Source: CAZMNF01 sp964567595 | GTDB lineage: Bacteria; Bipolaricaulota; Bipolaricaulia; RBG-16-55-9 | Assembly (NCBI GenBank): GCA_964567595.1 | Contig: CAZMNF010000003.1 | Span: forward strand, 25,948-89,947 | Direction: 5' to 3' | Length of the DNA: 64,000 nt | Shown: in pieces, positions 54,590 through 63,393 of the stretch | How positions within the stretch are numbered: position 1 is the first letter of the stretch | Layout: every line of letters begins with the position of its first letter | Position numbers and translations under genes: made by a program | The notes under the pieces: model-generated | What the model saw: only the letters and a program-made list of their open reading frames with translations | Told to the model about the DNA's origin: nothing | Database searches by the model: none

Positions 54590-54618
54590 TTGACGCGGCT
54601 CAGGGGCGCGTTTAGGCT
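54590..54618 (+). promoter_or_regulatory. Promoter of the small zincin gene, leaderless
   Basis: TTGACG (54590..54595), 17-base spacer, TAGGCT (54613..54618). The ATG at 54626 is 8 bases after the -10 box. Confidence 0.6.
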
Positions 54619-54625
54619 AAGACGA

Positions 54626-54985
54626 ATGGACCGCCAACGCTTCGAACGGCTCGTCGAGGAGGCGCTGGATCAGCTCCCCGAGTTCTTCCAGTCTAGACTG
54701 GAAAACCTAGCCGTGATCGTCGAGGATGAGCCGTCCCCCGAGGTCGTCGAGGAGTTTGCCGACGACGGGATCCTGGGGCTCTATCAGGGCATTCCGCTGC
54801 CGGACCGCAGCGTCTGGGACGACAACCCCTATCCGGACGTCATCTCCATCTATCAGCGCAACATTGAGTCGATCGCCAGCACCAATGAGGAGGTCATCGA
54901 GGAGGTCCGCATCACGGTGATGCACGAGATCGGCCACTACTTCGGCATGGACGAGGATGACCTGGCCGAGCTCGGCCTGGAGTAG
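54626..54985 (+). CDS. minimal metallopeptidase (zincin_1 family)
   Basis: 119 residues, the usual size of this family of minimal zincins. The zinc motif HEIGHYFGMDE is near residues 99-109; the N-terminal part has the typical LVEEALDQLPEFFQSRLENLAVIVEDEP. The protein is very acidic. Function in cells is unknown; proteins of this family occur in Deinococcota and Actinobacteria. It is predicted leaderless and diverges from the Gly-rich protein gene; the 77 bases between them hold both promoters. Confidence 0.85.
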   Translation: MDRQRFERLVEEALDQLPEFFQSRLENLAVIVEDEPSPEVVEEFADDGILGLYQGIPLPDRSVWDDNPYPDVISIYQRNIESIASTNEEVIEEVRITVMHEIGHYFGMDEDDLAELGLE

Positions 54986-55027
54986 ATCTTCCGTTTATCT
55001 TATGATCCTGGAGGTCACGCGGGCACC

Positions 55028-55681
55028 TCAACCCGTTGGCGGGCGGTAGCCGTCGGGATCTTCAAGAAACGCCAGGACGGCCTCATGGGCCGCCGGCGTC
55101 AGCTGGCCACGCCCCTGTAAGGCATCCAACACCTCATCCCAGTGCGTCAGGCTCTTCAATTCCAACCCCCGCTCGCGAAGCCGGGTCCGCGCCTCGCGCA
55201 GGCCGGATCGATCGCTCAGATACTCGAAGACGCAGAGGCAGTGCCGAACGTCGGCGCCGGCGTCGAGGATGCCGTCTCGGAAAGCCAACTTGCTCCCGCC
55301 GTCGGTGACGAGATCTTCCACCAAAAGGACGCGTTCGCCATCGCCGCCGATGTGACCCTCAATCTGCTGGCCACGGCCGTGCACTTTGGGTGCCTTGCGC
55401 ACGTAGACGAGCGGACGGTCGAGCTGGAGCGCCAGGAACGCGGCGAACGGGATCCCGGCCGTCTCGCCGCCCGCCACCACGTCAAAGCGAGTCATGCCGA
55501 TCTCGTCGCGGGCCGTCCGGACGAGCCCCTGGACGACTTCGCGTCGCGGGCCCGGAAACGCGAGGAGCCGCCGGACGTCGACGTAGACGGGCGAACGCCG
55601 CCCGGAAGCCAACCGGAACGGATCCTCCGGTCGTATCCGGATCGCTCCCGCGTCAATGAGTGCCTCGGCAACTCGCTCCAT
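55028..55681 (-). CDS. pyrE: orotate phosphoribosyltransferase
   Basis: A 217-residue enzyme that makes OMP from orotate and PRPP in pyrimidine synthesis. The PRPP loop VLLVEDLVTDGGSK is near residue 118, with FDVVAGGETAGIPFAAFLA near 68 and the flexible loop VRKAPKVHGRGQQIEG near 93. Two segments after 170 (GRGQLTPAAHEAVLAFLEDP) extend the usual fold slightly. It is monocistronic as far as visible, with a near-leaderless promoter at 55691..55720. Confidence 0.93.
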   Translation of the reverse strand: MERVAEALIDAGAIRIRPEDPFRLASGRRSPVYVDVRRLLAFPGPRREVVQGLVRTARDEIGMTRFDVVAGGETAGIPFAAFLALQLDRPLVYVRKAPKVHGRGQQIEGHIGGDGERVLLVEDLVTDGGSKLAFRDGILDAGADVRHCLCVFEYLSDRSGLREARTRLRERGLELKSLTHWDEVLDALQGRGQLTPAAHEAVLAFLEDPDGYRPPTG

Positions 55682-55690
55682 GGGCAGCCG

Positions 55691-55720
55691 AGCTTAGTCG
55701 GATGGTGTCGCGCTCGTCAA
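55691..55720 (-). promoter_or_regulatory. pyrE promoter, near-leaderless
   Basis: Minus strand TTGACG (55720..55715), 18-base spacer, TAAGCT (55696..55691). Predicted start near 55684, only about 3 bases before the ATG at 55681. Confidence 0.55.
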
Positions 55721-55794
55721 CGCTCTTGTATGGGAAAACTGGGGTATGCTAGCGTTGGTGAAATCCGTTCAACACGTTTCAAGGGGGTTTTCCC

Positions 55795-58656
55795 ATGCTT
55801 CGACGGCTCGGTGCGAGGGGCGCGTGTGCGTTGTTCCTGCTGGCCGCGCTTGCGCTCGGTCCGGCTGACACGACGCCAACGGCCGCCGCCAGCCAAGACG
55901 GGCCCGCGTTGGTGCCCTCGGTGGTGAGCGACCAACTGAACGAACGGGGTCACGTCGTCACCGACGACCAGGGGGTGCCGCACGTCTTCGCGCAAAACGC
56001 GCACGACCTCTACTTCATGACGGGCTACGTGCAAGCCCGCGATCGCCTGTTCCAGATGGACGTGACGCGTCGCCAGGCCAGCGGCACGCTCGCCGAACTG
56101 CTCGGCCCCGATGCGCTCTCCAGCGACGTGCAGTTGCGCACGCTCGGCCTTCGCCGGGCAGCGGAGCGGAGTCTGGAGGCCATCTCCGACGAGGCCCGGC
56201 GTGAGATGCAAGCGTACGCCGACGGCGTCAATGCGTTCATTGAGGGGGCCGAGGCCGAGGGCCAACTGCCGCCGGCGTACGGCGCGCTGGAGCTGACCCA
56301 AGTCGAGCCGTGGACGGTCGTCGACACGCTCGTGGTCGCGAAGGCGCTCGCGTTCCGACTCGCCTTCGACGGCTTTGAGACGGAATACACCCAGGCCTTC
56401 CTCGGCTACAGCGAGGCCCTGCGAGGCTCGGGCATCGACGGGGCGGCCCTGTTCAACCAGGATCTGTTCCGTAGCGCGCCCGTCAACGACACGACCGTTT
56501 TGGCGCGAGATGACGGGGACGAGGCTGAGCCCCAAGTCAAGCTCGACCGCGCGACCCCGGACCGGGCGTCATCGACGCTGGACGCGTCGACGATCCGGAT
56601 GTTGGGCGATTATCTTGACGAGGTCCGCAACATCCCCATGTTCAAGCCGCTACTGAATCAACGCGGGGTCGGCAGCAACTGGTTCGTCATCGCCGGCGAG
56701 CACACGGAGAGCGGGCATCCGATGTTGGCCAACGACCCGCACCTCAGCCTGACGAACCCCTCGGTCTTTTACGAGATGGACCACAAGATCGACAACGGGG
56801 AAACGCTCAGCGCCAGCGGCGTGGCGTTTCCGGGCGTGCCGTACGTGGTGCTGGGGCAGACCGACAATATCGCCTGGGGCGCGACGAACAACCCCATTGA
56901 CGAGACCGACTTCTTCCAGGAGACGATCGTCCAGGACGACCAGGGCCGGCTGTTTACCGTCTTCGGCGGCGAACGCGAGCCCGTGGAGGTCATCCCCGAA
57001 GAGTACCGGGCCAACCAGGTCGGCGACGATCGGCCGAACAACGTCGCTGCCGTGCCGCCCGGCGACCAGGTGCCGGAGGCGACGCTCGTCGTCCCGCGCC
57101 ACGGCCCGATCGTCGAGATGGACCGCGAGGCCGGCGAGGCGATCAGCGTCCAGTTCACCGGCTTCTACGACACCCGCGAGGTCGAGACGTTCCGATCATG
57201 GAACCGGGCTGACAACCTCGATGAGTTCAAGGCTGGATTGAAGACGTTCGACTTCGGCTCGCAGAACTGGGCGTACGCCGACACGGAGGGCAACATTGCG
57301 TACTTCGCCAGCGGCGAGGTGCCGTTGCGCCAGGATCTGGAACAGGGCTTTGTCGACTTGATCCCACCCTTCCTCGTCCGCAACGGGACGGGGTCGTTGC
57401 AGCACGAGTGGCTTCCCGACGAGGACCCGGCGCCCGAGCAGGCCATCCCGTTCCAGACGTTGCCGTTCGAGGAGATGCCTCAGGCCGTCAATCCGGACCA
57501 GGGCTTCATCGTTTCGGCGAACAACGACCCACTGGGCCACACGCTCGACAATGACCCGCTCAACCAGCGGCGGCCGTCGGGCGAGGGGCTGTTCTACTTG
57601 AGCCCGAGCTACGCCAGCGGCTTCCGCGCCGGACGGTTGACGGAGCTGATCCAAACCGAGATCGAGGGTGACGGCACTGTCTCCGTCGACGATGCCAAGG
57701 GCTTCATGGCCGACGTCACACAGCTGTCGGCCCGTCGGCTCGTGCCGCATCTGGTGCGTGCCATCGAAACGGCGCTGTCCGAGGAGGCCCCGGCGCCGCT
57801 GGCGCAGTTTGCCGAGGATCCGCGTCTGGCCGAGATCCGCGATCTCCTGGCGACCTGGGACTACTCCACGCCGACGGGGCTAACATCGGGCTATGACGAG
57901 AACAAGTCGGCCGGCGAAGCGCCCAGCGAGCGCGAGGTCAACGCCAGCGTCGCCGCCACGATCGCCAACGTCTGGATTTCCCAACTGACCAGCAACACGG
58001 TCGACGCCGCCCTGAATGCCATCTCGCCCCAGTTGCCCAAGCCCAACTCCAGCGGCGTGGTCCGCGCGCTGGCTCATCAGTTGGAGACGTTCGAGACGAA
58101 CCAGGGCGTTGGCACATCCGGACTGCCGCTGTTCGACGTGCCCGACCTGGATGCGCCCGCACCGGTGGAGCGCGATCTTATCCTGCTCGGCAGCCTGCGG
58201 GACACCTTGAAGGCCCTGAGCGGCGACGCCTTCGCCTCGGCATTTAACAAGTCGAAAGACCTGCGCGACTATCGCTGGGGCGAACTCCATCGCATCACGT
58301 TCAACCACGTCGCCGAGCTGGGCGGGCCGTTCCAGCTGCCCCAGGGCGACAGCTTCGCGGTCGACGGCGGCTACAACACCGTCGACGCGGCGACCTTCGG
58401 CGTGCGCGCCGACGAGCCGGGCGACTTCAACTTCAGCAACGGGCCGTCGCGACGCACGATCTCGGTGCTTGCGCCCAGCGGCATCGAGACCCATCAGGTC
58501 CTGCCGGGCGGCCAAAGCGGCAACCCGGGCACGGAGCACTTCGGCGACCAGCTCCCGCTCTGGTTGACCAACCGCTTCCATCCGCTCTTCACCGATCCCG
58601 TCGCCGTCGTGAACAACGGCGCCACGTGGCAGGACTTCCTGCCCGCTGCAGAGTGA
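55795..58656 (+). CDS. penicillin acylase (S45) family amidase
   Basis: 953 residues, exported (signal about 1-33). The precursor has alpha-chain, spacer and beta-chain; the nucleophile Ser that becomes the beta-chain N-terminus is in RGVGSNWFVIAG near 296, and the oxyanion and substrate-pocket segments ANDPHLSLTNPSVFYEM and GQTDNIAWGATNN follow. S45 enzymes hydrolyse amides such as penicillins or acyl-homoserine lactones; substrate here unknown. The ATG has aaggggg upstream; a TATGCT box (55745..55750) is a possible -10, without a clear -35. A 13-bp hairpin follows. Confidence 0.9.
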   Translation: MLRRLGARGACALFLLAALALGPADTTPTAAASQDGPALVPSVVSDQLNERGHVVTDDQGVPHVFAQNAHDLYFMTGYVQARDRLFQMDVTRRQASGTLAELLGPDALSSDVQLRTLGLRRAAERSLEAISDEARREMQAYADGVNAFIEGAEAEGQLPPAYGALELTQVEPWTVVDTLVVAKALAFRLAFDGFETEYTQAFLGYSEALRGSGIDGAALFNQDLFRSAPVNDTTVLARDDGDEAEPQVKLDRATPDRASSTLDASTIRMLGDYLDEVRNIPMFKPLLNQRGVGSNWFVIAGEHTESGHPMLANDPHLSLTNPSVFYEMDHKIDNGETLSASGVAFPGVPYVVLGQTDNIAWGATNNPIDETDFFQETIVQDDQGRLFTVFGGEREPVEVIPEEYRANQVGDDRPNNVAAVPPGDQVPEATLVVPRHGPIVEMDREAGEAISVQFTGFYDTREVETFRSWNRADNLDEFKAGLKTFDFGSQNWAYADTEGNIAYFASGEVPLRQDLEQGFVDLIPPFLVRNGTGSLQHEWLPDEDPAPEQAIPFQTLPFEEMPQAVNPDQGFIVSANNDPLGHTLDNDPLNQRRPSGEGLFYLSPSYASGFRAGRLTELIQTEIEGDGTVSVDDAKGFMADVTQLSARRLVPHLVRAIETALSEEAPAPLAQFAEDPRLAEIRDLLATWDYSTPTGLTSGYDENKSAGEAPSEREVNASVAATIANVWISQLTSNTVDAALNAISPQLPKPNSSGVVRALAHQLETFETNQGVGTSGLPLFDVPDLDAPAPVERDLILLGSLRDTLKALSGDAFASAFNKSKDLRDYRWGELHRITFNHVAELGGPFQLPQGDSFAVDGGYNTVDAATFGVRADEPGDFNFSNGPSRRTISVLAPSGIETHQVLPGGQSGNPGTEHFGDQLPLWLTNRFHPLFTDPVAVVNNGATWQDFLPAAE

Positions 58657-58680
58657 CCGTCAGACCGATGCCGACTGTTG

Positions 58681-58709
58681 GGCGAGGGAGAGCTTGGCTC
58701 TCCCTCGCC
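58681..58709 (+). terminator. Hairpin terminator after the penicillin acylase gene
   Basis: Perfect 13-bp inverted repeat (58681..58693 with 58697..58709) with a 3-base loop, followed by a second palindrome (CCCCATGATGGGG, 58711..58723). No T-run follows. Confidence 0.6.
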
Positions 58710-58756
58710 TCCCCATGATGGGGATGACGCGGGTATCGATCCGTCGCTCGCTCAGC

Positions 58757-59392
58757 TCATCGGGAACTTGACGCAAGCGGCTTGCGAAAGAGCGTCGGGT
58801 CGTCGGCATCGGCGACGAACCCCATCTCGCGCAGATATCGCTGGTGTTCCGTCACCTCGGTCCGCGAGCGCAGCCACTGGACGCCGCGGTCGCGGAAGAA
58901 GCTCGTCTCCGTGTCGTAGAGGAAGCGTCCGTTCTGGAAGTCGCGATAGGCCGGCGTAACGTAGTCGACGTGGACGTCGACGACGTCGTCCAATTGCTCG
59001 TAGACGACCAACCCGACCGGGGCGAGGTTGCGGAAGATCATCAGGCACGAGCGAGCCAGGTCGCGTTCCCGATCGAAGTCGGGAAAGAACCGCCGGATGT
59101 CGTCGGCGTGCTCGTCAACGAAGCGCTGCAGGATGGGATCGTCGGCGGGCCGATGGAAGGCGTCAAAGGCGTCGCGTGCCCTCGCCATCCGCCGCAGATA
59201 GAAGACGTTGACGCCGGTAATCCAAGCGTTCACGACCAGCACGGGCCACGCCGCGATCAGCCAGGCGTAGATCACGAACGTCACGGCGCCCCCGAGGTTG
59301 ATCCAGCGGAGCCGCCAGACGTTGTCCATGGTCAGCGACAGCGCCACGAGCACCGACGCCAGATAGCCGAGCAGTTCGATCACAATGTTCAT
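58757..59392 (-). CDS. YgjV-like membrane protein with acetyltransferase-like C-terminus
   Basis: 211 residues. The first 75 form three transmembrane helices in the YgjV style (GYLASVLVALSLTMDNVWRL). The C-terminal 125 are soluble and contain VGLVVYEQLDDVVDVHVDYVTPAYRDFQNGRFLY, resembling the central strand and loop of GNAT acetyltransferases; the acetyl-CoA loop is not obvious. The ATG follows an ideal gaaggagggg, and the gene has a TTGCCG-N17-TAGGCT promoter (59419..59447). Function unknown. Confidence 0.65.
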   Translation of the reverse strand: MNIVIELLGYLASVLVALSLTMDNVWRLRWINLGGAVTFVIYAWLIAAWPVLVVNAWITGVNVFYLRRMARARDAFDAFHRPADDPILQRFVDEHADDIRRFFPDFDRERDLARSCLMIFRNLAPVGLVVYEQLDDVVDVHVDYVTPAYRDFQNGRFLYDTETSFFRDRGVQWLRSRTEVTEHQRYLREMGFVADADDPTLFRKPLASSSR

Positions 59393-59418
59393 GGTCCCCT
59401 CCTTCGCGCGTGGCCGCT

Positions 59419-59447
59419 AGCCTAGATGTTCCGCACGGCCTCGGCAA
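59419..59447 (-). promoter_or_regulatory. Promoter of the YgjV-like gene
   Basis: Minus strand TTGCCG (59447..59442), 17-base spacer, TAGGCT (59424..59419). Start near 59412, 20 bases before the ATG at 59392. Confidence 0.55.
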
Positions 59448-59536
59448 CACGTCGGTCGTCGCGGGTCGCGTGGTAGAGCCTCGGCCGTCCGTGTCGTACA
59501 ATAGCTGGCTTGCGCGGGCGGGCCCGCGTATCTCCC

Positions 59537-60862
59537 ATGGCCCCTTCAACGGACGCTCCCGACGGCGCTCACTCGCTCGTCCAACGGTTCCCCGTCTTCT
59601 ACGGCTGGGTCATCCTGGGCGTCGGCATGGGCGGCATGATCATGACGAGCCCCGGCCAGACGTATGCCGTCTCCATATTTCTCGAGCCGATCATCGCCGA
59701 ACTGGAGATCAGTCGCTCCCTGGTCAGCTCGCTCTACACGGGTGCCACGCTCCTTGGCAGCTTGGCCTTGCCGCTTGTGGGTCGCCTGATCGATCGGAGC
59801 GGGCCGCGAGCCGTCATGACGGGCGTGGCGCTGTTGTTCGCGTTGGCATGCGCCTTCATGGGGCTGGTGGCCAACGTCACCATGCTGGCAATCGGGTTCG
59901 TCGCGATTCGCCTGCTCGGGCAGGGGAGCCTCATGCTAACGAGCCAGAACCTGATCAACCGCTGGTGGATCGAGCGCCGCGGGCTCGTCATGGGGATCGC
60001 CGGCATGGCGATGTCGGTCCTGGGCCTTGGCGGGTTCCCGAATCTCATTCACTGGCTCATCGGTCTCTCCGACTGGCACACGGCGTACGTCGCCCTCGGC
60101 GGGTTGGTGTTGGCCGTGATGGTGCCGCTCGGCTTGATCTTTGCCCGCAACCGGCCGGAGGACCATGGCCTCTCCCCGGACGGTCGGTCGGCAGAAGACA
60201 GCTCCGATCCCGAGGCGGAGGCGCAAAGCCGGGCCGACGCCGGTGGCCGAGAGGTCAACTGGACGCTCGACGAGGCGATCCGCACGGCGGCGTTCTGGGT
60301 CGTGGCGCTCGGCGTGGCGGTCAAGGCGATGCTGTCCACGGGGCTGACGTTCCACATCGTGAGCATCTTCCAAGACAACGGGCTCACGGCGGACGCCGCA
60401 GCGGCGGTCTTCGTGCCCATCGCGGTCACGACGGCGCTTGCCAACCTGGGCAGCGGCGTGCTGGCCGACCGCATCCAGCCGCGATTCCTGCTCGTGGTTA
60501 GCTTGGCGGTCCAGGCCGTGTCGCTGCTCATGGCGACGCACCTGGCGAGCATCGAGGTTGCCATCGTCTACGGCGTCACGCTCGGCGTCACCGACGGGCT
60601 GACGCGCACGGTCAACAGCATGATCTGGGCGACGTACTTCGGGCGGGCTCACCTCGGCAGCATCACGGGAATAACGTCGACGATCGTCATCTTCGGCTCG
60701 GCGCTCGGGCCGATGCCGTTCGGGATCGCGCGCGACCTGATGGGCAGCTACGAGACGGTCTTGATGATCTCGGCGGTCATCCCCGTCGGGTTGGGGCTGG
60801 CGAATGTGTGGGTGAAGCGGCCCGTGAAGACGTCAGGGTCGTCTCCATCTCGGAACGGCTGA
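59537..60862 (+). CDS. MFS transporter (monocarboxylate/oxalate-formate type)
   Basis: 441 residues with about 12 transmembrane helices and a central acidic loop (about 205-245). The opening FYGWVILGVGMGGMIMTSPGQTYAVSIF is typical of MCT-like carriers and oxalate:formate antiporters (a YGW motif then a Gly-rich helix), with GRLIDRSGPRAVM as the loop 2-3 signature. Substrate unknown; a small acid is likely. The ATG at 59537 lies behind a TACAAT box (59497..59502) with no good -35. It is followed by purD. Confidence 0.82.
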   Translation: MAPSTDAPDGAHSLVQRFPVFYGWVILGVGMGGMIMTSPGQTYAVSIFLEPIIAELEISRSLVSSLYTGATLLGSLALPLVGRLIDRSGPRAVMTGVALLFALACAFMGLVANVTMLAIGFVAIRLLGQGSLMLTSQNLINRWWIERRGLVMGIAGMAMSVLGLGGFPNLIHWLIGLSDWHTAYVALGGLVLAVMVPLGLIFARNRPEDHGLSPDGRSAEDSSDPEAEAQSRADAGGREVNWTLDEAIRTAAFWVVALGVAVKAMLSTGLTFHIVSIFQDNGLTADAAAAVFVPIAVTTALANLGSGVLADRIQPRFLLVVSLAVQAVSLLMATHLASIEVAIVYGVTLGVTDGLTRTVNSMIWATYFGRAHLGSITGITSTIVIFGSALGPMPFGIARDLMGSYETVLMISAVIPVGLGLANVWVKRPVKTSGSSPSRNG

Positions 60863-60881
60863 ATGCGGGACGCCCACCGCC

Positions 60882-60887
60882 TAGAAT
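60882..60887 (+). promoter_or_regulatory. -10 box before purD, predicted leaderless
   Basis: TAGAAT (60882..60887), 9 bases before the ATG at 60896. No clear -35 is visible (CTGAAT at 60859 is the best). If used, the mRNA begins about at the start codon. Confidence 0.35.
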
Positions 60888-60895
60888 GAGAAGCC

Positions 60896-62179
60896 ATGGC
60901 CACGGTCCTGATCGTCGGGGGCAGCGGACGCGAACACGCACTCGCCCGGTCGCTGGCCGACGACGCCGACGTTGACCTCGTGTTGTGCGCGCCGGGCAAC
61001 GCCGGCACGGCTGCCCTAAGCAACGTCTACAACGTCGACCAAGCGGAGCCGAGCGAAGTTGCGTCACTGGCCGTCCGGGAGGACGTGGATTTGGCCGTGG
61101 TCGGGTCCGAACGTGCCCTGATCGACGGACTGGCGGACGAGCTGCGCCGTCGCGGCGTTCCCGCCTTCGGCTTCGGCCGCCGCATGGCCCAGTTGAGCGG
61201 GAGCAAGATTTACGCCAAGCGCTTCATGAGCAAGAACGAGGTTCCGTCCCCGCCATATCGCGTGTTCAACCGCCCCAAGCCGGCGCTCGGCTATCTGGAA
61301 GCCATGTGGGCGGAGGATCCGGACCAGCCCTACGTCGTCAAGCCTGACGAGCCCTGTCAGGGACGAGGGCGTCGGGTTGTGCGGGACGTGCGTGAGGCCA
61401 AGCGGGCGCTGCATCAGCTGTTGACCGACCGCGCGTGCGGGGTCGGCGAGCGCGTGATCATCGAGGAGGGCGTAGGCGGACACGACGTCTCGCTCGCGGC
61501 ACTCACGGACGGCGAGGCGCTCGTGACGCTGCCGCCGGTTCGCGTCGATCGTCGCTTGGCGGATGGGGACAGCGGGCCTCCTAACCAAGGCATGGGTGCC
61601 CTGGTGCCCGCGCCGTCGGTAAACGAGCACGTCTACGGGCGCGTGGAGGCGGAGATCCTGTTGCCGACCCTGGACGGGATGCACGCGGAACGGGCGGCGA
61701 GCGCTGGGGCGCTTGACCTGGGGTTGAGGATCGATTCGAAGGGCAAGCCGTACGCGTTGACCTACGGTGCGTCGTTGGACGCCCCCCAAGCCCAGGCGCT
61801 GTTGGCACTGTGGGCGAGCGACCTCTATCCGGTCCTGTCAGCTTGTGCTGACGGTCGCCTGGCTGAAGCCGATATCCAATGGCGCGACGGTGCGGCTGCG
61901 AGCGTCGTGCTCTGCGTGGCGGGCTATCCCGACGAGCTGACCCACCAGAACGAGCTGATCACGGGGGTGGAAGACGTCGAAGCGTTGCCGAACGTCGTGG
62001 TCGATCATGACGGGACGGATCTGCGTCGAGGGCAGCTCGTGACTCGCGGAGGGCGCGTCCTGACGATCACGGGGCTCGGCTCGGATGGCGCGGAAGCCCG
62101 AGAGCGGGCGTATGACGCGATTGAGCGCATTCGGTTCCGCGGCATGCGCTACGGGGGCGACAGCGGCGCCGTCCCATGA
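60896..62179 (+). CDS. PurD-like protein with lost metal ligands
   Basis: 427 residues, the length of GAR synthetase (phosphoribosylamine-glycine ligase), with the opening LIVGGSGREHALARSL, CAPGNAGTAA and ATP-grasp fold. Several conserved positions are changed: the KADGLAAGKGV loop reads KPDEPCQGRGRRV, and the EFNxRFGDPE segment near 283-298 reads GKPYALTYGASLDAP, replacing the Mg-binding Glu and Asn (now T289 and G291) and the DPE. A third segment that should be DGGPNTGGMG reads DSGPPNQGMG. I therefore doubt normal GAR synthetase activity; a true purD may be elsewhere. It is the only pur gene in view. Confidence 0.7.
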   Translation: MATVLIVGGSGREHALARSLADDADVDLVLCAPGNAGTAALSNVYNVDQAEPSEVASLAVREDVDLAVVGSERALIDGLADELRRRGVPAFGFGRRMAQLSGSKIYAKRFMSKNEVPSPPYRVFNRPKPALGYLEAMWAEDPDQPYVVKPDEPCQGRGRRVVRDVREAKRALHQLLTDRACGVGERVIIEEGVGGHDVSLAALTDGEALVTLPPVRVDRRLADGDSGPPNQGMGALVPAPSVNEHVYGRVEAEILLPTLDGMHAERAASAGALDLGLRIDSKGKPYALTYGASLDAPQAQALLALWASDLYPVLSACADGRLAEADIQWRDGAAASVVLCVAGYPDELTHQNELITGVEDVEALPNVVVDHDGTDLRRGQLVTRGGRVLTITGLGSDGAEARERAYDAIERIRFRGMRYGGDSGAVP

Positions 62180-62185
62180 TGGCCC

Positions 62186-62764
62186 TCAGGAGGATCCATC
62201 GCAAGCCGCTGTGCCCGCAATCCACCAGTCGATCAGCTGCCAGAGCACGCGGTCCGAGAGGGCGCCCGCGACCCAGTCGTCGATAGCTGCCATGAGTTCG
62301 GCGTCGTCGATGACGCCGTCCTCGTCGGCGTCATAGTCGCAGGGATCGGAAGTCGATGCGTCGACGTCGAAGCCGCCTTGGGCAATGACCTCCGGATCCC
62401 GGTCGGCCTGCTGATACGTCACGGTCACCTGATAGGACCCGGCCTCCAGTTTCCCCAAGTCGACGGTGAAGCTGAAGTCGGTGAGCACCTCGGCGCATAG
62501 CGCCCGGTCCACCGAGGTGGCGATGGTGATCTCGGTGCCCTCGACCGTGGTCTCGGGATCCTGCGGCACGCAGGCGTCGCGCCAGGTCCCGGAGACGGTG
62601 ATCTCGACGGCGTCCGTCGGCGTGGGCGACGACGGGTCGATCGTCAGGTCGATATCCGTCGACGACTGGCCCACGGCACCGACTGAGCCAGCCAATAGGC
62701 CGATCAGGACAAGCGCTGCGATGATCGGGAACGAGCACCTGTTGCCTCCGTGTCGCGTCCTCAA
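62186..62764 (-). CDS. secreted protein with a C-terminal EF-hand/dockerin-like tag
   Basis: 192 residues with a signal peptide (hydrophobic 12-30). An immunoglobulin-like beta domain (about 38-130) with two Cys follows. The last 50 residues hold a calcium-binding DYDADEDGVIDDAEL then AIDDWVAGALSD and LWQLIDWWIAG. This repeated helix layout resembles dockerins and may be a surface-sorting or attachment tag. Its 3' end is 6 bases from purD. No family recognised for the middle. Confidence 0.65.
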   Translation of the reverse strand: MRTRHGGNRCSFPIIAALVLIGLLAGSVGAVGQSSTDIDLTIDPSSPTPTDAVEITVSGTWRDACVPQDPETTVEGTEITIATSVDRALCAEVLTDFSFTVDLGKLEAGSYQVTVTYQQADRDPEVIAQGGFDVDASTSDPCDYDADEDGVIDDAELMAAIDDWVAGALSDRVLWQLIDWWIAGTAACDGSS

Positions 62765-63009
62765 GATGGATCACCTCGTTCGATCTGGGTTCCGTCTGAG
62801 GCGCATGGTAGCCGCGGATGCACCGTTCTGGACACGATCCCCTTCAGGAGGGACTTTAACGATGCCGTGCGCCGGCATCCATGTCGACCGCTTCCCCTCT
62901 AACGTAGATCAGCCGCTATGGCTGAGCCATTGAGGTGGAAGCGTAGCGGATAGGCGCTTCTATTGGAGAACACCGCGGTTCATCCGTTGCTCTGCCCACC
63001 GAGCGGCGA

Positions 63010-63027
63010 ATGTATGTTACAATACAT
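63010..63027. promoter_or_regulatory. AT-rich inverted repeat with an extended -10 box
   Basis: ATGTAT (63010..63015) and ATACAT (63022..63027) flank a 6-base loop. On the plus strand it contains TGTTACAAT (63015..63023), an extended -10, which would start a transcript near 63030. No -35 is visible. Confidence 0.35.
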
Positions 63028-63036
63028 CGACGACAA

Positions 63037-63105
63037 GGAAGAGATGGGGCCAGGTTCCCTGCGATGGTGAGAGGGTCTCGCGGCGGCCCTGGCCCTCATT
63101 CTTCC
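63037..63105 (+). ncRNA. possible structured RNA, 70-base hairpin
   Basis: GGAAGA (63037..63042) pairs with TCTTCC (63100..63105), and GGGCCAGG (63047..63054) pairs with CCTGGCCC (63088..63095) across a 4x4 internal loop; the apical part can form a smaller CCCT/AGGG stem. It starts a few bases after an extended -10 box. It does not match tRNA, tmRNA, RNase P, SRP RNA or 6S RNA as I know them. It may be a repeat-type element or chance. Confidence 0.3.
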
Positions 63106-63354
63106 CTGCCAATGCGATGATGCCCGATGTCCATGCCGATGACCATCCCGGCCTCTGTCCCCTCGTGGGGATCGACCGACACCTGCCAGTTGGATTGCGG
63201 CAAGCCGGCATATCAAGACGTTACAGTCTGATTTCAAGTCGGGCTATCGTTGGCGAAGTCAGCCCTCGATGTTAGGGACATATGCGACGTGTCCGGCGGC
63301 GCAAGCGTCGCGTCCCGATTCTTCTGCAGGAATCAGTCGGACCCGTCAGAAAGC

Positions 63355-63393
63355 GTGCGCCTGCCGCCGAGCGGACTCGGCAGACAGGCGCAC
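63355..63393 (-). terminator. Terminator of the four-TM protein gene
   Basis: Stem of two parts: GTGCGCCTG (63355..63363) with CAGGCGCAC (63385..63393) and CCGAG (63367..63371) with CTCGG (63376..63380). On the minus strand it is followed by GCTTTCTG. Confidence 0.55.

Noticed and set aside
63037..63105. SRP RNA, 6S RNA or tmRNA
   Set aside because: The GGAAGCAGCA tetraloop region, the 6S bubble and the tmRNA tag/CCA ends are all absent.
62980..63237. 85-codon minus-strand frame in the 655-base gap
   Set aside because: Arg/His/Gly-rich translation typical of non-coding GC-rich DNA; it also runs through the hairpin element.
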